Assembly: GCA_020152595.1 (NCBI GenBank)
Contig: JAIGNY010002236.1
Coordinates: 938,501 to 1,002,500, forward strand
DNA: 64,000 nucleotides
Direction: 5' to 3'
DNA from: Chiridota heheva
Taxonomy: Eukaryota; Echinodermata; Holothuroidea; Apodida; Chiridotidae
The position numbers and the translations under genes were made by a program. The notes beneath the pieces were generated by a model, which ran no database searches, was not told where the DNA came from, and was given only the letters and a program-made list of their open reading frames with translations. Numbering within the stretch: the first letter of the stretch is position 1; every line of letters begins with the position of its first letter. Positions 1-50,440 of the stretch are shown here, piece after piece.

Positions 1-654
1 TGATATTTCATCTGTTTAATTACAAAATGCCACTAATTCCAACGTGACCTAAGGTGAGAAACACTAAAATTACCTAAAGAGTTACAAATCAAATCATGCT
101 ATCTTATCTAAATAGGTCCATAATTGTAATAAAATTGCTTTAGGCTCTTATCAATTGTAATTGAAATACAAAGTTAAACACTGTTTTCTGCTTTCTATAA
201 AGCTATTTCCAAATGTGTTCATTTCATAAACATAAAACAAATATAACATTTACTTAAAGATATATGAAGAGGCGACAAGAGCTAAATTCCATCAATTTTA
301 TCAAAAAAGTTTAAAATTCACCATTTTGAAATCTCAGCCATCAATATGCAAATTTTTATGCAAATTTTTATGCAAATTTGTGATGTATTACAGGGTGACC
401 ATGACGATTTTGAGATTTTATCTTGCCATACATACACCACAAACGTAGCTTATTGTCAAAATTTTCATAATTCAAAAACTTATCTGCTCAGATTTGAATT
501 CTTTTTCAGGTAATGATAAACATCAACACGCCCAAGGTTACAGCAACAATGCTAGAATTAAGTGAATCGAAAATGCTGATCTTCATTTAGCTACAGGATT
601 AAAATTATATTGGGAAGTGTTGTTCTCTCAGGTGATTATTTCATTGCTACTTAC
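1..654. other. CHTF18 intron 18, nothing recognised
   Basis: AT-rich intron sequence downstream of exon 18 on the minus strand. I found no further CHTF18 exon. A short piece near 470-500 resembles intron sequence near 7290-7330, suggesting an old dispersed repeat. Confidence 0.5.
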
Positions 655-37523
<36,869 letters not shown>

Positions 37524-39711
37524 ATTTGGTTGCAACTTCAAGTTCAAGTTCCAGAAGAAGAAAAAATTGCTTACAGTTATTTTAGGACTCTGAAAATTGA
37601 TCAATTACACAGCAGTTCAGGCCCTAACTAAGGCCGGTAATATTACTAGGACCTAGTCCTACTACCTAGTGCAAAAATAAAATTATTTCGCTAAACTGGC
37701 TTAGGCCTGGGTAAATCTTTATGACAATCAGCTGGTCAATTTAGTTCACCTCACTATTTCGAAAACAATTGAGCAGAGTCCATTCCACAAAATTAAATGG
37801 ACACGTTTTGGTTTGGAAATTTCGATCTCTCACTTCTTTTTTGTTTTAATGTCCTCTTCTTTCAAGCTAATACAGACAACTTTTCGCCGATTTGTTGTAT
37901 TTTTACTTCCCGCGATGAATCTGACGTCACACCGTCATTTTGAGGTAGTATTGTAGTATTCCAGCATTTTGACAAACCAGTTTCGATATTATGCAGTGAC
38001 GTATAATGTGCAGCCAATAAATCTGCAAGGTTAGGGAGTCAGGTAAGATGTTTTAGAGTGCGAAACGAAGAAAAGATCTTGCTAAACATTTCCAAAAATG
38101 GCGGGCAGGGGCCAAAATTAAAAGCAGCTTTAAGAATTAGCCTTGAAAAGAATGAGAACTTGACAAACCTTTGGAACATAAAATTGCATTACATACAACT
38201 AAGGGGGCCGAAACGGGTAGGGCAGGTCAATCATATATTTTTTCTTAAGCTTCCTTTGTTATGGTTATCAGAAGAGATGGCATTTTTTTTTTTGAATGCC
38301 CAATATTAATCAAGGACTTTTAATTGCCAAAGCCTGAAAATTGCATTTCCTGGCACCATTTTTCAAAAAAGTTCGTTGAGGTAGGGCCTGTCTTCCTGCC
38401 CCCATTAATCTCGAACTATTTCCGGCGCCCCTGACAACATAGGCCAACAAGATTTCTCCATCCAATTTTTTTGCTCACCAAGGGCGGATCTAGGATTTTC
38501 AAAAGGGAGGAGGGGGAGGGGGTCCAAAGTCAAGTCAATGGTCCTAAAGTTGATCACAGCAAAAAATACTGGAATTTCCGCATCTTTCCGCACTGCGGTA
38601 CAAATCTCGGCCTCTCCGACCGCACAGCACGGGGCGTAAAAGGTACTGAAAGGTATGCCGTAATTCCGCAAGTGCGTTTTGTCTCGGAAATATCTTTCCG
38701 CAAGTCCAAATTACATCTTTCAGCAGAAAATAGCATCTGTAATCATATAACTTGGTTGGTTATGATATTATTTATGTATTTGACGCGAGTACTAGTTGAA
38801 AATAAGTGAGGAGTAAATTGAAAAATGTCACCATGTGCCCAAACAAGCCGGCTGTGTGTGTGTGCCAAAGAGGGGTGGGTGTTAAAAGCGCCAACATGGT
38901 TAAGTTTAGCTATACTAGTTGCTATGTAATTTAAACCTACTTTGATCAATAGTTTATTGGCCAATAATAATAATATGTAAAGGATGAAAGCAGTTACTGT
39001 GTGCCAACTCCCTTCCGGGCCTCTTACAGTCTGACAGTGAAAAGAGTTTCTATAGCCCGGATATTCTATTCACCTTTAGAAATTTTCTGCTGCCAGAGTT
39101 GAGGTATACCGACTTGAATGATAATTCAAGTTAGTAGATCACTGTATAATGGTATATTTCTACATGGGGGCTCCAATGTTGACCTATATATGTCTTTTTC
39201 AGGAAAGAATAATGCTTAAATTGCCCATGGATGTTGCCCGAACATGTATGAAGGCTTACCCAGGCGCGGTTTAGTAGACCATTTTGACTGGTGGAGGGGT
39301 GGGTGGGGGTGGAGTTTAGGATTTATTGACTAATCTCAAATATTACCGACGAGTCTAAAAATTTAACGCGGAGTCTCATTCTTTTTTCTTTTCTTTTTTT
39401 CTTTTTTCTTTTTTTTTGGGGGGAGGGGGTTTACATATACACTGTCGATACTCATCAGTCCACTGTTTATAGATAATTAAGTAAAGTGAAAAAAACACTT
39501 CATGTTTAGAAAGGGACGCTTTTCAATAGAAACGCATTTTCCCGTTTATGGGACTGAAAAAAAGTCGCCAGTCTACTATTGGGTCAGTAGTTAAGGGGCA
39601 TTTTATTTTGAAAGAGGCTTTTTTGTAATATTCTTTTAATTTGTAATGTTTTTATTGTGTTTTTTTAAGTGTGTGCACATTCTAACAGTTCTACCCTGCA
39701 CTTTTCTTTTT
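37524..39711. other. Region upstream of CHTF18: promoter expected, scattered repeat traces
   Basis: The CHTF18 promoter should lie within the first few hundred bases. A CRE word TGACGTCA stands at 37922-37929, about 400 bases before the ATG, but its surroundings resemble the foldback family and may be repeat. GGGCGGATCTAGGATTTTC near 38482 is a typical repeat-like segment. No other gene seen. Confidence 0.35.
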
Positions 39712-40000
39712 CTGCAGCTCAGGAGTCAATCAGGAGGGTAGGAATCATTAACTCCCAGTAAAGTGGTAAAGAGCGCATGGAAATAACAAGATACGATTTC
39801 AAACCCTTTTTTCAGTTGTTTACAATTTTTAGAGAAATTAGGATCACGGCCGTAAATTGTTTCACTTCTGCAGCTCAGGAGTCAATCAGAGGGGCAAGAA
39901 TCATTATTTCTCGGTAAACTGGTAAAGAGCGCAGGGAAATAACAAGATACGATTTAAAACCCTTTTTCAGTTGTATACAAATTGGAGAGAAATTAGAATG
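39712..40000. repeat. Tandem duplication, unit about 156 bp
   Basis: CTGCAGCTCAGGAGTCAATC occurs at 39712 and 39868, and both copies continue with AAATAACAAGATACGATTT and TTTCAGTTGT. Confidence 0.85.
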
Positions 40001-40199
40001 TTCTTTCATCAGTCTCTCTTTGGGCGAAATCTTTTATCGTTTCCCATTTGCATATTTCTTTTTAGACCTGAAAAATTAACCCCATTTATTTTTTAGATTA
40101 TGACTTTAATACGGCTTGGTTGTTTCTTCTGTTCTTCAAAAAAGAATTTAATAGCGGAAATTGCCAATGAAAGATTTTTCGCTGACCACATCTCAATCT

Positions 40200-40435
40200 T
40201 ACACTCTAAAAAAAGAATGGTCAGATTTGACCATTACAAGGTCAACTTTGCACCGAACCAATGTTGGTCAAAATTAAACGACCATAACGTGGTCAAAATT
40301 AATCATAATATGATAATTTGGGACAAATTTGACCATTTTGTGGTCAAATTTCTTGTTCAATTTGACCAAAGTCGGCTCGGTGCAGAGTTGACCAAGTTAT
40401 GGTCTAAATTTGACTATTTCTTTTTTAGAGTGTAG
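40200..40435. mobile_element. TA-flanked MITE with CACTCTAAAAA ends
   Basis: TACACTCTAAAAAAAGAA at the left is inverse to TTCTTTTTTAGAGTGTA at the right. The interior is built from repeats of TGGTCAAATTTGACC-type words in both directions, so much of the element is self-complementary. Non-coding. Confidence 0.85.
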
Positions 40436-40667
40436 CCATGCAGTATAGCAATACCGTACACAAGAATCTGCAAAATAGAGAGATCAGAAACAAATTTGAG
40501 TAAACATTGTTCTCTTCCCATGATTTGTAATTCCCTTTTGCCACATTTACTTAATATTATACGCAAGCACTGCAGTTCAGTGGGGCAGCCACAGATGGAA
40601 AGGAAGGCAAGTCCCCCGGTTACATATTGCCCTTCGAGTCCTCCCGTGTACCAATTCCAGACTGGTG

Positions 40668-41011
<344 letters not shown>

Positions 41012-41587
41012 ACCCACTAGCTCTCTCAGACGGAAAGTTAGGTAATGAATGGTCAGCTAAATTTTATGGGCCTAGATCTTCAGGAACGAAAGCGAAGCTT
41101 TCAGACCGAAAATACATAAGTGAAATGAAAAATAGTTTGTTTTATATCACAGGCCTGTACAAAGGACACAACAAGTATAAAATACAGTTCAGATATATAT
41201 TATTCAACTAATCTCCAGGGATATGACTATCCTCTGAGTTGAATATACATCAACATTTACAGTATACAAGAATAGAACACAATTACTCACAAGTACTTAA
41301 GACTCAATAATTAATCAATAAAATGTATGTGCACAACAACTATGATTTGGCCAATTTGAATTAGTGTTCAGGTACCTTTTATCGGCGATACTGTTCTGAA
41401 GATGACCACTGGACTCTTCCGAAGAAAATGAGAGTTGTACTTACAGTTCAGGCTGCTACATATACTTCACACAACTGGTTTATTAAACAAAATCCATTCA
41501 GTCCAAAGCAAAAAGGTATCGGCTTAAATTTACTGGAACTCCATTAACAAACAAACAAAAGAAAGGAAAGTCATCTGGAAGATCACA

Positions 41588-41693
41588 CACTGTATCAGCA
41601 ATAGTTAGGACTGAATTGAATCCTTCCGAACTCTGAAATACACTGTATCAGCAATAGTTAGGACTGAATTGAATCCTTCCGAACTCTGAAATT
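41588..41693. repeat. Tandem duplication, unit 53 bp
   Basis: CACTGTATCAGCAATAGTTA followed by GGACTGAATTGAATCCTTCC is present twice in exact succession, starting at 41588 and 41641. Confidence 0.92.
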
Positions 41694-42350
41694 ATCACTT
41701 TCTTGATGATTTAATTTAACAATTTACTGGACCAGAACTGGAACGATTTGATTAAGTTCAAATGTTGGTTCAGGCACTTGTCGAAATATTAGCTTTTCAC
41801 TTCTTCTTAATAATATTTTACTTTGAAATTTCTCAAGCTTCTTAAAATAAAATGTCATTATTTATATAAACTTCTGAGCTTATACTCAAAATCTGCCACT
41901 GAATGTTAAACAGCAATGTGGTTCTATTGAACAATAATATTTTATCAACTTGTGACTTGAAGAAATATTCTAAGTATCAACTTGTGATTTTAAAGAAATA
42001 TTTTGAGTACCAACTTGTGATTTAAAAAAAATATTCTGAGTCAGAAACTAGCCAGTCTATTTACAAAATTTACAAGTGAGCCAAAACGCTTTATCAAAAT
42101 GTAAGAATCATGATTAAGATATCGACTGACTTTTGGGCGTGTTGCAATAACTTTTAAACTGAATATTTTGCAACATCAGCTATCCATAATTTTCTCAATC
42201 ATCCCATTGGTCGTTTTAACCCATGACATGTCCATGCATATTTAAAGAAACTTGCAATTGGTCACTTTTAAAATCATGGCCGAATTACATCACTTTTCCT
42301 GGAACAATATTTGACAGATGTCTGTCAAATTTGAGACAAATGTGACAAAA

Positions 42351-42618
42351 AAACAGCCAAAACCAAAATAACTAAACTGCTTCCTCCCTTAAACAAAGAG
42401 AAAGTTTAACTTGGATAAATTACCCACACCCAAAGAGACAACTGTCTCCCCAGAAACAAAAGGTAACATAAAAACTCTTACTTTGCACTAAACAGCCCAA
42501 ACCAAAATGACAAAATTGCTTCCTCCCTTAAACAAAGAGAAAGTTCAACAAACTGGGTAAATTACCCACACCCAAAGAGACAACTCAAAAGGTACAATAA
42601 AAAGTCTTACTTTGCACT
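42351..42618. repeat. Tandem duplication, unit about 139 bp
   Basis: CTTCCTCCCTTAAACAAAGA and ACCCACACCCAAAGAGACAA occur in both copies, which end ACTCTTACTTTGCACTA and GTCTTACTTTGCACTA. Confidence 0.88.
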
Positions 42619-42751
42619 AGGAAATAATTATCCTCTTCCAAGTACAATTACTGGACAGGTTGTTTACAACTTTCCAGCTATTCATCCTTGGGTGACAGTG
42701 ATACCTGCAGGACCACATCATAAGTAAGGATGCCTTGAATAACCATAGGGT

Positions 42752-42955
<204 letters not shown>

Positions 42956-43029
42956 GGATGGGAGACGGGGAAACTTACCCGAGAGGATTTCAACTTCCCA
43001 GTTCGGATTCTTTTTTGCAAGTCTACAAG

Positions 43030-43145
43030 TGGAGAGTAAAGGGAAAAGGAAAAGAATTTTCCGCAAATGGAAGAAAAGCTCCTGAAAAGAAAGTAAATTT
43101 CCCAAAAACGAAGAAAATTTCACGAAAATTGAATGAAATTCCCGA
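43030..43145 (-). repeat. AAATTTCCC-type AT-rich repeat, short copy
   Basis: AAGTAAATTTCCCAAAAACG and AAGAAAATTTCACGAAAATT resemble the larger tracts at 46745-47160 (same orientation) and 56640-57480 and 60350-60860 (opposite orientation). Confidence 0.5.
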
Positions 43146-43866
43146 TTAGCAGCATCGTACGATTTTCTTACTGGATTCTTTCTTCCTGAAAGGTGACCAT
43201 TCCTATGGGGCACCCACAAATCAATAATAATTTTTGGGTTGAAAATTTCTACCTTCATAGCTTTGCCCCTACAGCCCTAAAGAGGATTGCTGTCCTCGAT
43301 ACTAACAATGTAATCCTGGCTTCGCAACTATTGCAGACATCCCTATATTTCCAAATAAAAAATAGAAATAGCTACGTTTTTTAAGCATGATATAAAAAGA
43401 CATCGTCTTAGCAGCTGGACAGCTTGAAAAGAACCCTTCCCAAAATGAATTGAAGCATAGAAAAAGAACCAACAGTGCGTGAAGTTAGCATGCTGACATG
43501 TGATTTGAGGAGCCAGTAGCTGACGAAGTTGAAGACATATTTTGGTGAGAAAATTATCGTGAATGAGTAAGAAACTTGAAAGGGCCAAAGACTGAAAGAT
43601 GACTTATGGATACTTTCTCCACTTTTAAAAGACAGCCAGTATATTATATAGGTCAAAGAGACGAATAAAAGTTGATGGGTGTTCAACAAGCTGACAAGAA
43701 GCCCACCGAACAGATCCCGTGATTGGGCTGTAAGGAAAGAAATGCTTGATTAAGGCTCTTATTATCAATTATTTCTTAAACGTATGGGAGAATTGTGAAG
43801 AAAACAAAACAAAAACACCACATACTGACATAGGGAGGGTTTAGTTGTTACATGACACAATTATGC

Positions 43867-44283
<417 letters not shown>

Positions 44284-44384
44284 TTAAAACTCCTAAAATA
44301 ATAGACGTCCTGCATCCATTTTGCTCATATTTTGCGATAACAATGTACAGATCGATTATGGAAGAGACCATTTTGTCATATACA

Positions 44385-44572
44385 CAGTGGTGACACTAGG
44401 AATTTGGTCATGGGTGGGAAAGCGAAGGGCAAATTTGTCTCACGGGAGAAAAAGCCTATAAATCAGACAAAATATGTCACTTTACAAAAATTATGAGAAG
44501 GCAAGCGGGGTGGGGGAGGGAACGACCTGTGGGTGGAAATTCCCCCAGTGTCCCACCGTAGCGCCGCCACTA
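44385..44572. mobile_element. hAT-like MITE with perfect 8-bp target duplication
   Basis: CATATACA at 44377-44384 is repeated at 44573-44580. Ends CAGTGGTGACACTA and TAGCGCCGCCACTA are imperfect inverted repeats of a common hAT type. Non-coding. Confidence 0.8.
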
Positions 44573-45326
44573 CATATACAATGTAAGATTTTGCGATAGG
44601 TAATTATAATCTGCAATCTCAAAGACACATTTGAATTATGCTGTTACAAATATTTGAGTTTTCGCTCTCATGTGTTTCCTCATATTTTAGAAACAGCGTG
44701 GTAAACATATAAAAAGAGAATGGCTAATATTTAACCATGAATGCAATGAGGAAAATAATCACTCATTTTTAGGTTTGCCGGGCAAAAGGCATTTTTTGCA
44801 GAAGTATTTAAAATTAGAAACTTATAACACTGCATAAGGCTTTAACGTTATTACAGCAAAGCACCATGAGAAATATCACAACATGTCTATGTCACAAGAA
44901 GTTAAGGAGCTTTTGGTTCCTTATTCTATTTTCTCTCCCGGACTGGTTACAAACGTTGGAATAGAACCTTTACTGTATATAGGTAATATTTGAATAAACA
45001 AACATAGTGGTTTCATAACTTGAAGGCCTAAAAGGGCATCTCACGCCTCCGTCCGAACCCCGGCCTTACTCTAGGACAAAAGGCAGCGGTCCGCGCTTCC
45101 CCCGTGTTAAGCCATCCTAAAAATACACATTGTATATCTGTATACACTTATATACTAATTAGTTTAATAAACTGGGGATCTAGTATCATTTAGTATGTAT
45201 TTATAAATAATGCAAAGTGCCACGTTATCACATCATAATATAACAAGATTACGGGCTAAGAAGGGTTAGTCACCCCATAAAAAGCCCAAACAAACACCAC
45301 CACCACCACAAAAAAAAAAATATATA

Positions 45327-46640
45327 TCAAAGACGCTTAGAATTAGTTAAGAACTTATCAATGTTGACCTTGAAATTGTGAACAGAATTGGAGCAAACTA
45401 CCAACATAGGCAAACCATTCCACTCATTAACAACTCTTTGCGAAAAGCTAAAACGCCGAATATCTATCCTTGAGAACTCTTTGGTCAACTTTAAATTGTT
45501 GCCACGTGTCACGTGAGGATTAGCTGAAACATGCAAGAAATAACAGGAAATCAAAGCATCACTACCAGATAAGAACTTAAAAACCTGAATCATATCGCCA
45601 CGTACTCTTCTCAACTCAAGCATAGTCAAACAAAGAATTCGCAACCTAGATTCATAAGAGAGATTCCTTACTTCGGGAATAAGTCTAATGGTTCTTTGCT
45701 GAATCTGCTGCAAAATGAACTTATCCTTCTCATAAAAGGGACTCTAAGCCTGAATAGCATACTCAAGATGAGGCCCGACTAACTGCTTATACAAATTAAG
45801 AACAACCTCTCTACCAAGAAAACAACAATTTCTTCTAATCAAACCAAGCATCCTATTTGCCCTTGCAGCTGCTAAAGCACACTGTTTAGAAGATTTCAGA
45901 TTACTAGTAATGACAACACCTAGATCCCTTTCTTGATAAACACAATCAAGATTTAAACCATTCATGCAGTTATCATAAGCCAAATTCCTCTGACCAAAAT
46001 GAATAACTTTGCATTTATCAACATTGAATGACATCTGCCATGTTTGGATCCAAGAAAATAATTTATCCAGATCAGTTTGCAAAAGTGAAGAATCACTAGC
46101 ATCATCTACAATCCTGTACATCTTAGTGTCATCAGCAAGTTTACAAATCCTGGAGCCAAGGAAAACATGAAGATTAAGAAAAGAAGCGGACCCAATACAG
46201 AACCCTGAGGAACACCACTTGTAAACTTCTTCCATGGAGATACTCCACCATTAACAACAACTCTTTGTGACCTGTCAACTAACTAAGAATATATCCAACT
46301 GGCACACTTTTCCTCCACGCCAAGTGCTCTTGTTTTCATCATGAGCCTGCCTAATGGAACCTTATCAAGTGCTTTTTGGAAATCTAAATAGATAACATCC
46401 ATATTATGACCAGAATTAACTTGTTTAGTAACATCATCAAGACTGCAAGAAACTCCAACAAGTTAGAAACACAAGACCTCTTAGGTAAGAACCCATGCTG
46501 GGACAAATTCAGCAAATCATTGACCAGTAAATGATCTAGCACACCATCCTTAACAATGGACTCCATGACTTTGCACACAACACTAGTAAGGCTCACTGGC
46601 CTATATGTACAAGGCAAGCAGTGATCACCTTTTTTACATC
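45327..46640 (-). mobile_element. Decayed CR1/L2-like LINE, reverse-transcriptase region
   Basis: Read from 46620 downwards: YRPVSLTSVVCKVMESIV, then HGFLPKRSCVSNLLEF, then (after frame breaks) [58 protein letters not shown] and finally the C-terminal RRVRGDMIQVFKFL and FSQRVVNEWNGLP. These are the ordered motifs of non-LTR reverse transcriptases. At least two frameshifts; the 5' part, including any endonuclease, is missing. The stretch near 45943-45980 (DNCMNGLNLD) matches the 45-bp minisatellite unit. Confidence 0.92.
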
Positions 46641-46744
46641 ATCCCTGGTCAGCTGGTTTGGTTTGACTTGCCTCCCCCCCCCTTTCCCTTCCCCTCTCTC
46701 CTCCTATCCTGACATTTTATCCTGGCTCCGCCCCTGGTATAAAG

Positions 46745-47160
46745 TGAGTGGGCCATTATAAGGGTTAATTTTGTTTTCAAGATAAACATGACTTTTACAG
46801 AAAACTTTCGAGATAATTTTGACTTTTAAATAAAACTTTCGAGATAAACTGCAAATCTTGGCAAAATTAACCCAGAAAATTGAAGAAAATATTTGGAAAT
46901 TTCCCAAAAATTGGCAAAACATTTTCAGAAAATGAGCAATATTTCCCAATAATTAAAGAGAATATCTCAAAAACAAAAAAAACTACTCGAAAATTAAAGA
47001 AAATTTCTTGAAAATCGGAAAAACTGTTCCGAAAATAAAAAAATAAAAAAATGTCCGGAAAAGATAAAATTTTCGAAAAAGTGAAGAAAATTTCCAAAAA
47101 TGAAAACACTTTTCCAAAAATTGAAGGACATTTACAGAAATTGGAAAGTTGGTGCAACTT
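46745..47160 (-). repeat. AT-rich quasi-periodic AAATTTCC tract
   Basis: Words such as GAAAATTTCC, AAAATTGAAGAAAAT and AACTTTCGAGATAA recur every 20-30 bases. It is the reverse-complement counterpart of 56640-57480 and 60350-60860. Origin unknown. Confidence 0.55.
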
Positions 47161-48228
47161 GAACTTTGTTATAAACTTAATTTAACATTTTTCACCTAAA
47201 AGAAAAAAAACAGAAGGTGCAACAGACGTCTGCTCCGAGCTCCTATGCAGCACCAAGCTTGTTTCTCCTTGCTGCTCCCAAAATGCGCAGGGGCTGCTCC
47301 AGCAAAGGGAGGAGGCGGAAGAGGAAGGGGGTGAGGGGGGGGGGGGGGTTATCCGACCCTCTATATTCTACTCATGCCCTATCAATATCGGATAAAAAAT
47401 GACAATTGTAGAGCATTTTAAAACTTTGATACTTAATTAGCATAAATTGCGCAATAATTTGTGACGTCGGAATGGGACAACTAGGATATTGCTTGTGTTT
47501 ACCTATCGTGTTTCAGTCCTTCCCCATATATATATATTGAATGGGAAATGCTGGTTACAGATATACATATTTAGCAATATAAAACGCAATTTGAGAACCA
47601 TTGATAATTGAAATTTGGGAAAGAAATGTAAAGCATTATATTACAAAATTTTTAGCTGTGTTCCTATTCATGGCACGTGCTGAAATAATCACAAACTCAA
47701 AGCTGACAGAAGTACAACTAGAAGTGCTAATACTGCTCTGCTCGGAATGTCATGCATTTTTATGTGGATATAAAAATATGATATAATATACCTTTATAAA
47801 GAGATAAAATGGCGTATTTGCAGTGTTATGACCCGTGCATTAAATCCCGTCAATCTGTCAATGCACCACCATGATTATTTGGTTTATTCCATTTTCAAAA
47901 TAGGTAATCTTTTATTAAAGCGATAAAATATATGTAAACTTTTCTCGTCTTTCGTTATCTTTATATATATATATTTTTTAATGTATTTTAAACAATCTAA
48001 TACGAAAAGTAAAATAAAAAAATAAAATATTGTTTCGGCATCGTGTTGATATGGTTAATATGCGTATTTAATGCACTATTGAAAGGACTTTGCGCTTGCG
48101 GATGACCCTAGTTCCTAAAGTCGGGACATTCTACTCGTGTCAACGTCCTTTGCCCAGTGCATTAAATACGCATATAAATACTCAGCCATGTCATTATTGA
48201 CATTAACATATAAATAACACTAAAGTCT
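47161..48228. other. Intergenic, nothing recognised
   Basis: Contains a G-rich run near 47333-47348 and short (AT)n near 47527 and 47965. GCATTAAATACGCATAT near 48159 has an inverse-like partner ATGCGTATTTAATGCAC near 48059. No coding seen. Confidence 0.4.
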
Positions 48229-48440
48229 AATCGTGGCAGACAGGCAGAGCGGTTGAAGCCACTCCACCTGTCCATAGCGTCTGGTTCGATTTTGGATCCG
48301 TGAACGGATTCTCAAGCTCCAGTGCCTCGATTTTTAGCAAATCCCAAAAGGGACCCAACATTTTTCCATTACTAAGGGTGCCGGTTACCGAGTTAACGGT
48401 ATGCCACTGTCTCCCGTGGCTGTAATTCCCGGGGGGGGGG
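48229..48440 (+). mobile_element. Possible tRNA-derived SINE
   Basis: GGCAGAGCGGTTGAAGCCAC resembles the A-box part of a Leu/Ser-type tRNA, and TCTGGTTCGATTTTGG resembles a B box about 45 bases later. The body continues to about 48440. No acceptor-stem pairing, so not a tRNA gene. Confidence 0.45.
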
Positions 48441-48580
48441 ACTACCCCCACTTTTCAGCAGATTTTAAAAATTCAGTACATTTTGGGGGAAATTTGCATC
48501 TTGTCCCGTCATTTTTATTCCCCCTCCCTCCTCCCACCCACTTTCCGATAAGAATTTCGGCCCTGTCTGGTGGGTAACTA
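48440..48580. repeat. Diverged relative of the MITE at 48995
   Basis: AAAAATTCAGTACATTTTGG and the CCC-rich right half match 48995-49147, but the ends are degraded. Confidence 0.55.
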
Positions 48581-48994
48581 GTGCTGGTTAACTGGTAATA
48601 AAACGATTATGTGCTAGGGCGTGGGAATGTTTTTCCCTGCCCCTCCCCCAACACCCCGATTCCTACGCCACTGCTATGGGCGTCTTGACATAATGAAGCC
48701 TTCAAGTTCTGTATATGTCGGTGCGTTATATCTCAAACGGGCGATATGCACAGTGATGTAGCTAGACTTTTCGATAGTCCGGGGTAAGGAAACAGGGAAA
48801 GTTCAATTTTATCATCTCAGTTTCTTATTTTTATCTTTCTTTGGCAAAACACTATGTACCTCAGAATTAGGATGTTATCTCAGAATCAATTTCTAAGTGT
48901 AACAGTATCTGGTTTTGAAATCGTGATTGCGACTTTTTCTAAGCAAACATGGCAAATCGGCATTTTTCTGCTCCACTTCGCTAGTTGCATGACC

Positions 48995-49147
48995 CAGAGC
49001 CGTAATTTTCGGGGAACAGGGGGACATGGGCCCCCACATTTTAGTAGAATCCTAAAAATTCAGTACATTTTGGGGCAAATTTTACTTTCCCCCTTCTTCC
49101 CACCCCTTGCCTCCGCCTCTACTTTCCATATGAGACTTACGGCTCTG
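48995..49147. mobile_element. 153-bp hAT-like MITE with perfect 8-bp target duplication
   Basis: GCATGACC flanks it at 48987-48994 and 49148-49155. Ends CAGAGCCGTAATTTTC and GAGACTTACGGCTCTG are inverted repeats. Non-coding. Confidence 0.88.
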
Positions 49148-49155
49148 GCATGACC

Positions 49156-50074
49156 TGGTAACATTGAACAACAAAACAACGCTCTGCACTTTATAGTTAT
49201 CATTATTTCTGCTTTATAATTTACTATCAGGAGTACATTGAACATTGAAGAGTTGGCAATACGTTGGATGCCGAGTGGGCCATGTCTTTTGAATGCTTGT
49301 TGCCTTCAGAATCCCCCCCACCCCCACCCCCTGAATGCTTGAAAATATTCAGATTATTCAATATAAGCAGTAGTCATTGACAATCATTTCTAAGAATATG
49401 AAAACTTATTTTAATAACTGTCAAATACGATGAAAGCAAATCCTAGTTTGCTTTTTATGAACAAAAGTGGGGACTGAAGTATAACTCCAGCGGTAAAAAG
49501 GTAAAAAGAAGGAAATCCCATCGTTCTAGTTCGTTCTAGTTCTTCGTTCTACTTCATTCGTATCAATAAGGCCATAACACCTGGTGGATCTTCCAGCCCC
49601 CACCCCCCTCTCTCCCTCCTTCAACCCCTACATTTTCATGCAGGATGGACTTAAATAATGAAGTAGTTTTTGTAACTTGTGTTTCGAAATTTGTGTTCCT
49701 TTAAATGCAAGGATATAGGTGTAGATCTTTCTTGATTAAAACCATGAGCTTTGGGAGAGCTTGAGATTTGCTCCGAACCCCACTGTGGCTCAGGCTGCCA
49801 AGAGCCCGTGGGGATCCTACCCGAAACCTAAGTGGGACCTCACCCCAAACACCAGTAGAACCTTACCCCAGTGGGCCCTACCTCAGATCCTACTGGGACC
49901 CCACTCCGTTGGGACCAAGCCCAGACCCCACTGAGACCTTAACACATACCTCAGCGGGATCCCAGCCAACTCTAGACTCAAGGAGATTAATAGTTGGTCC
50001 TTTCAAACGATAAATAATGCAAAGGCAGTTATCATAATCAAGCCTTATTAAGATGAAGAATACGTTAACTGGTT
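49156..50074. other. Intergenic, nothing recognised
   Basis: Contains C-rich runs (near 49313 and 49600) and a loose repetition of GACCCCACT-type words at 49780-49970, which gives a short proline-rich open frame that I do not believe. Confidence 0.4.
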
Positions 50075-50440
50075 AATACACAATCCCTTGATACACTATG
50101 CTACTTAATCCCTTAATACACTTTGCTAATTCATCCCTTAATACACTATGCTAATTAAACCCTTAACACACTATGCTAATTAATCCCTTAATACACTATG
50201 CTCATTAATCCCTTAATACACTATGCTCATTAATCCCTTAATACAGTATGTTAATTAATCCCTTAATAAACTATGCTAATTAAACCATTAATACACTATG
50301 CTAATTAGTCCCTTGATACACTATGCTAATTAAACCCTTAACACACTATGCTAATTAATCCCTTAATACACTATGCTCATTAATCCCTTAATACACTATG
50401 CTCATTAATCCCTTAATACACTATGTTAATTAATCCCTTT
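50075..50440. repeat. 25-bp minisatellite, about 14 copies
   Basis: Unit ACACTATGCTAATTAATCCC followed by TTAAT. Many units carry TAATTA, the core word bound by homeodomains. The array ends about 700 bases upstream of the HYR-gene start codon. Confidence 0.93.

Noticed and set aside
45744-46235. A 163-codon frame as a host gene
   Set aside because: Carries LADDTK and other reverse-transcriptase motifs of the CR1/L2-like LINE.
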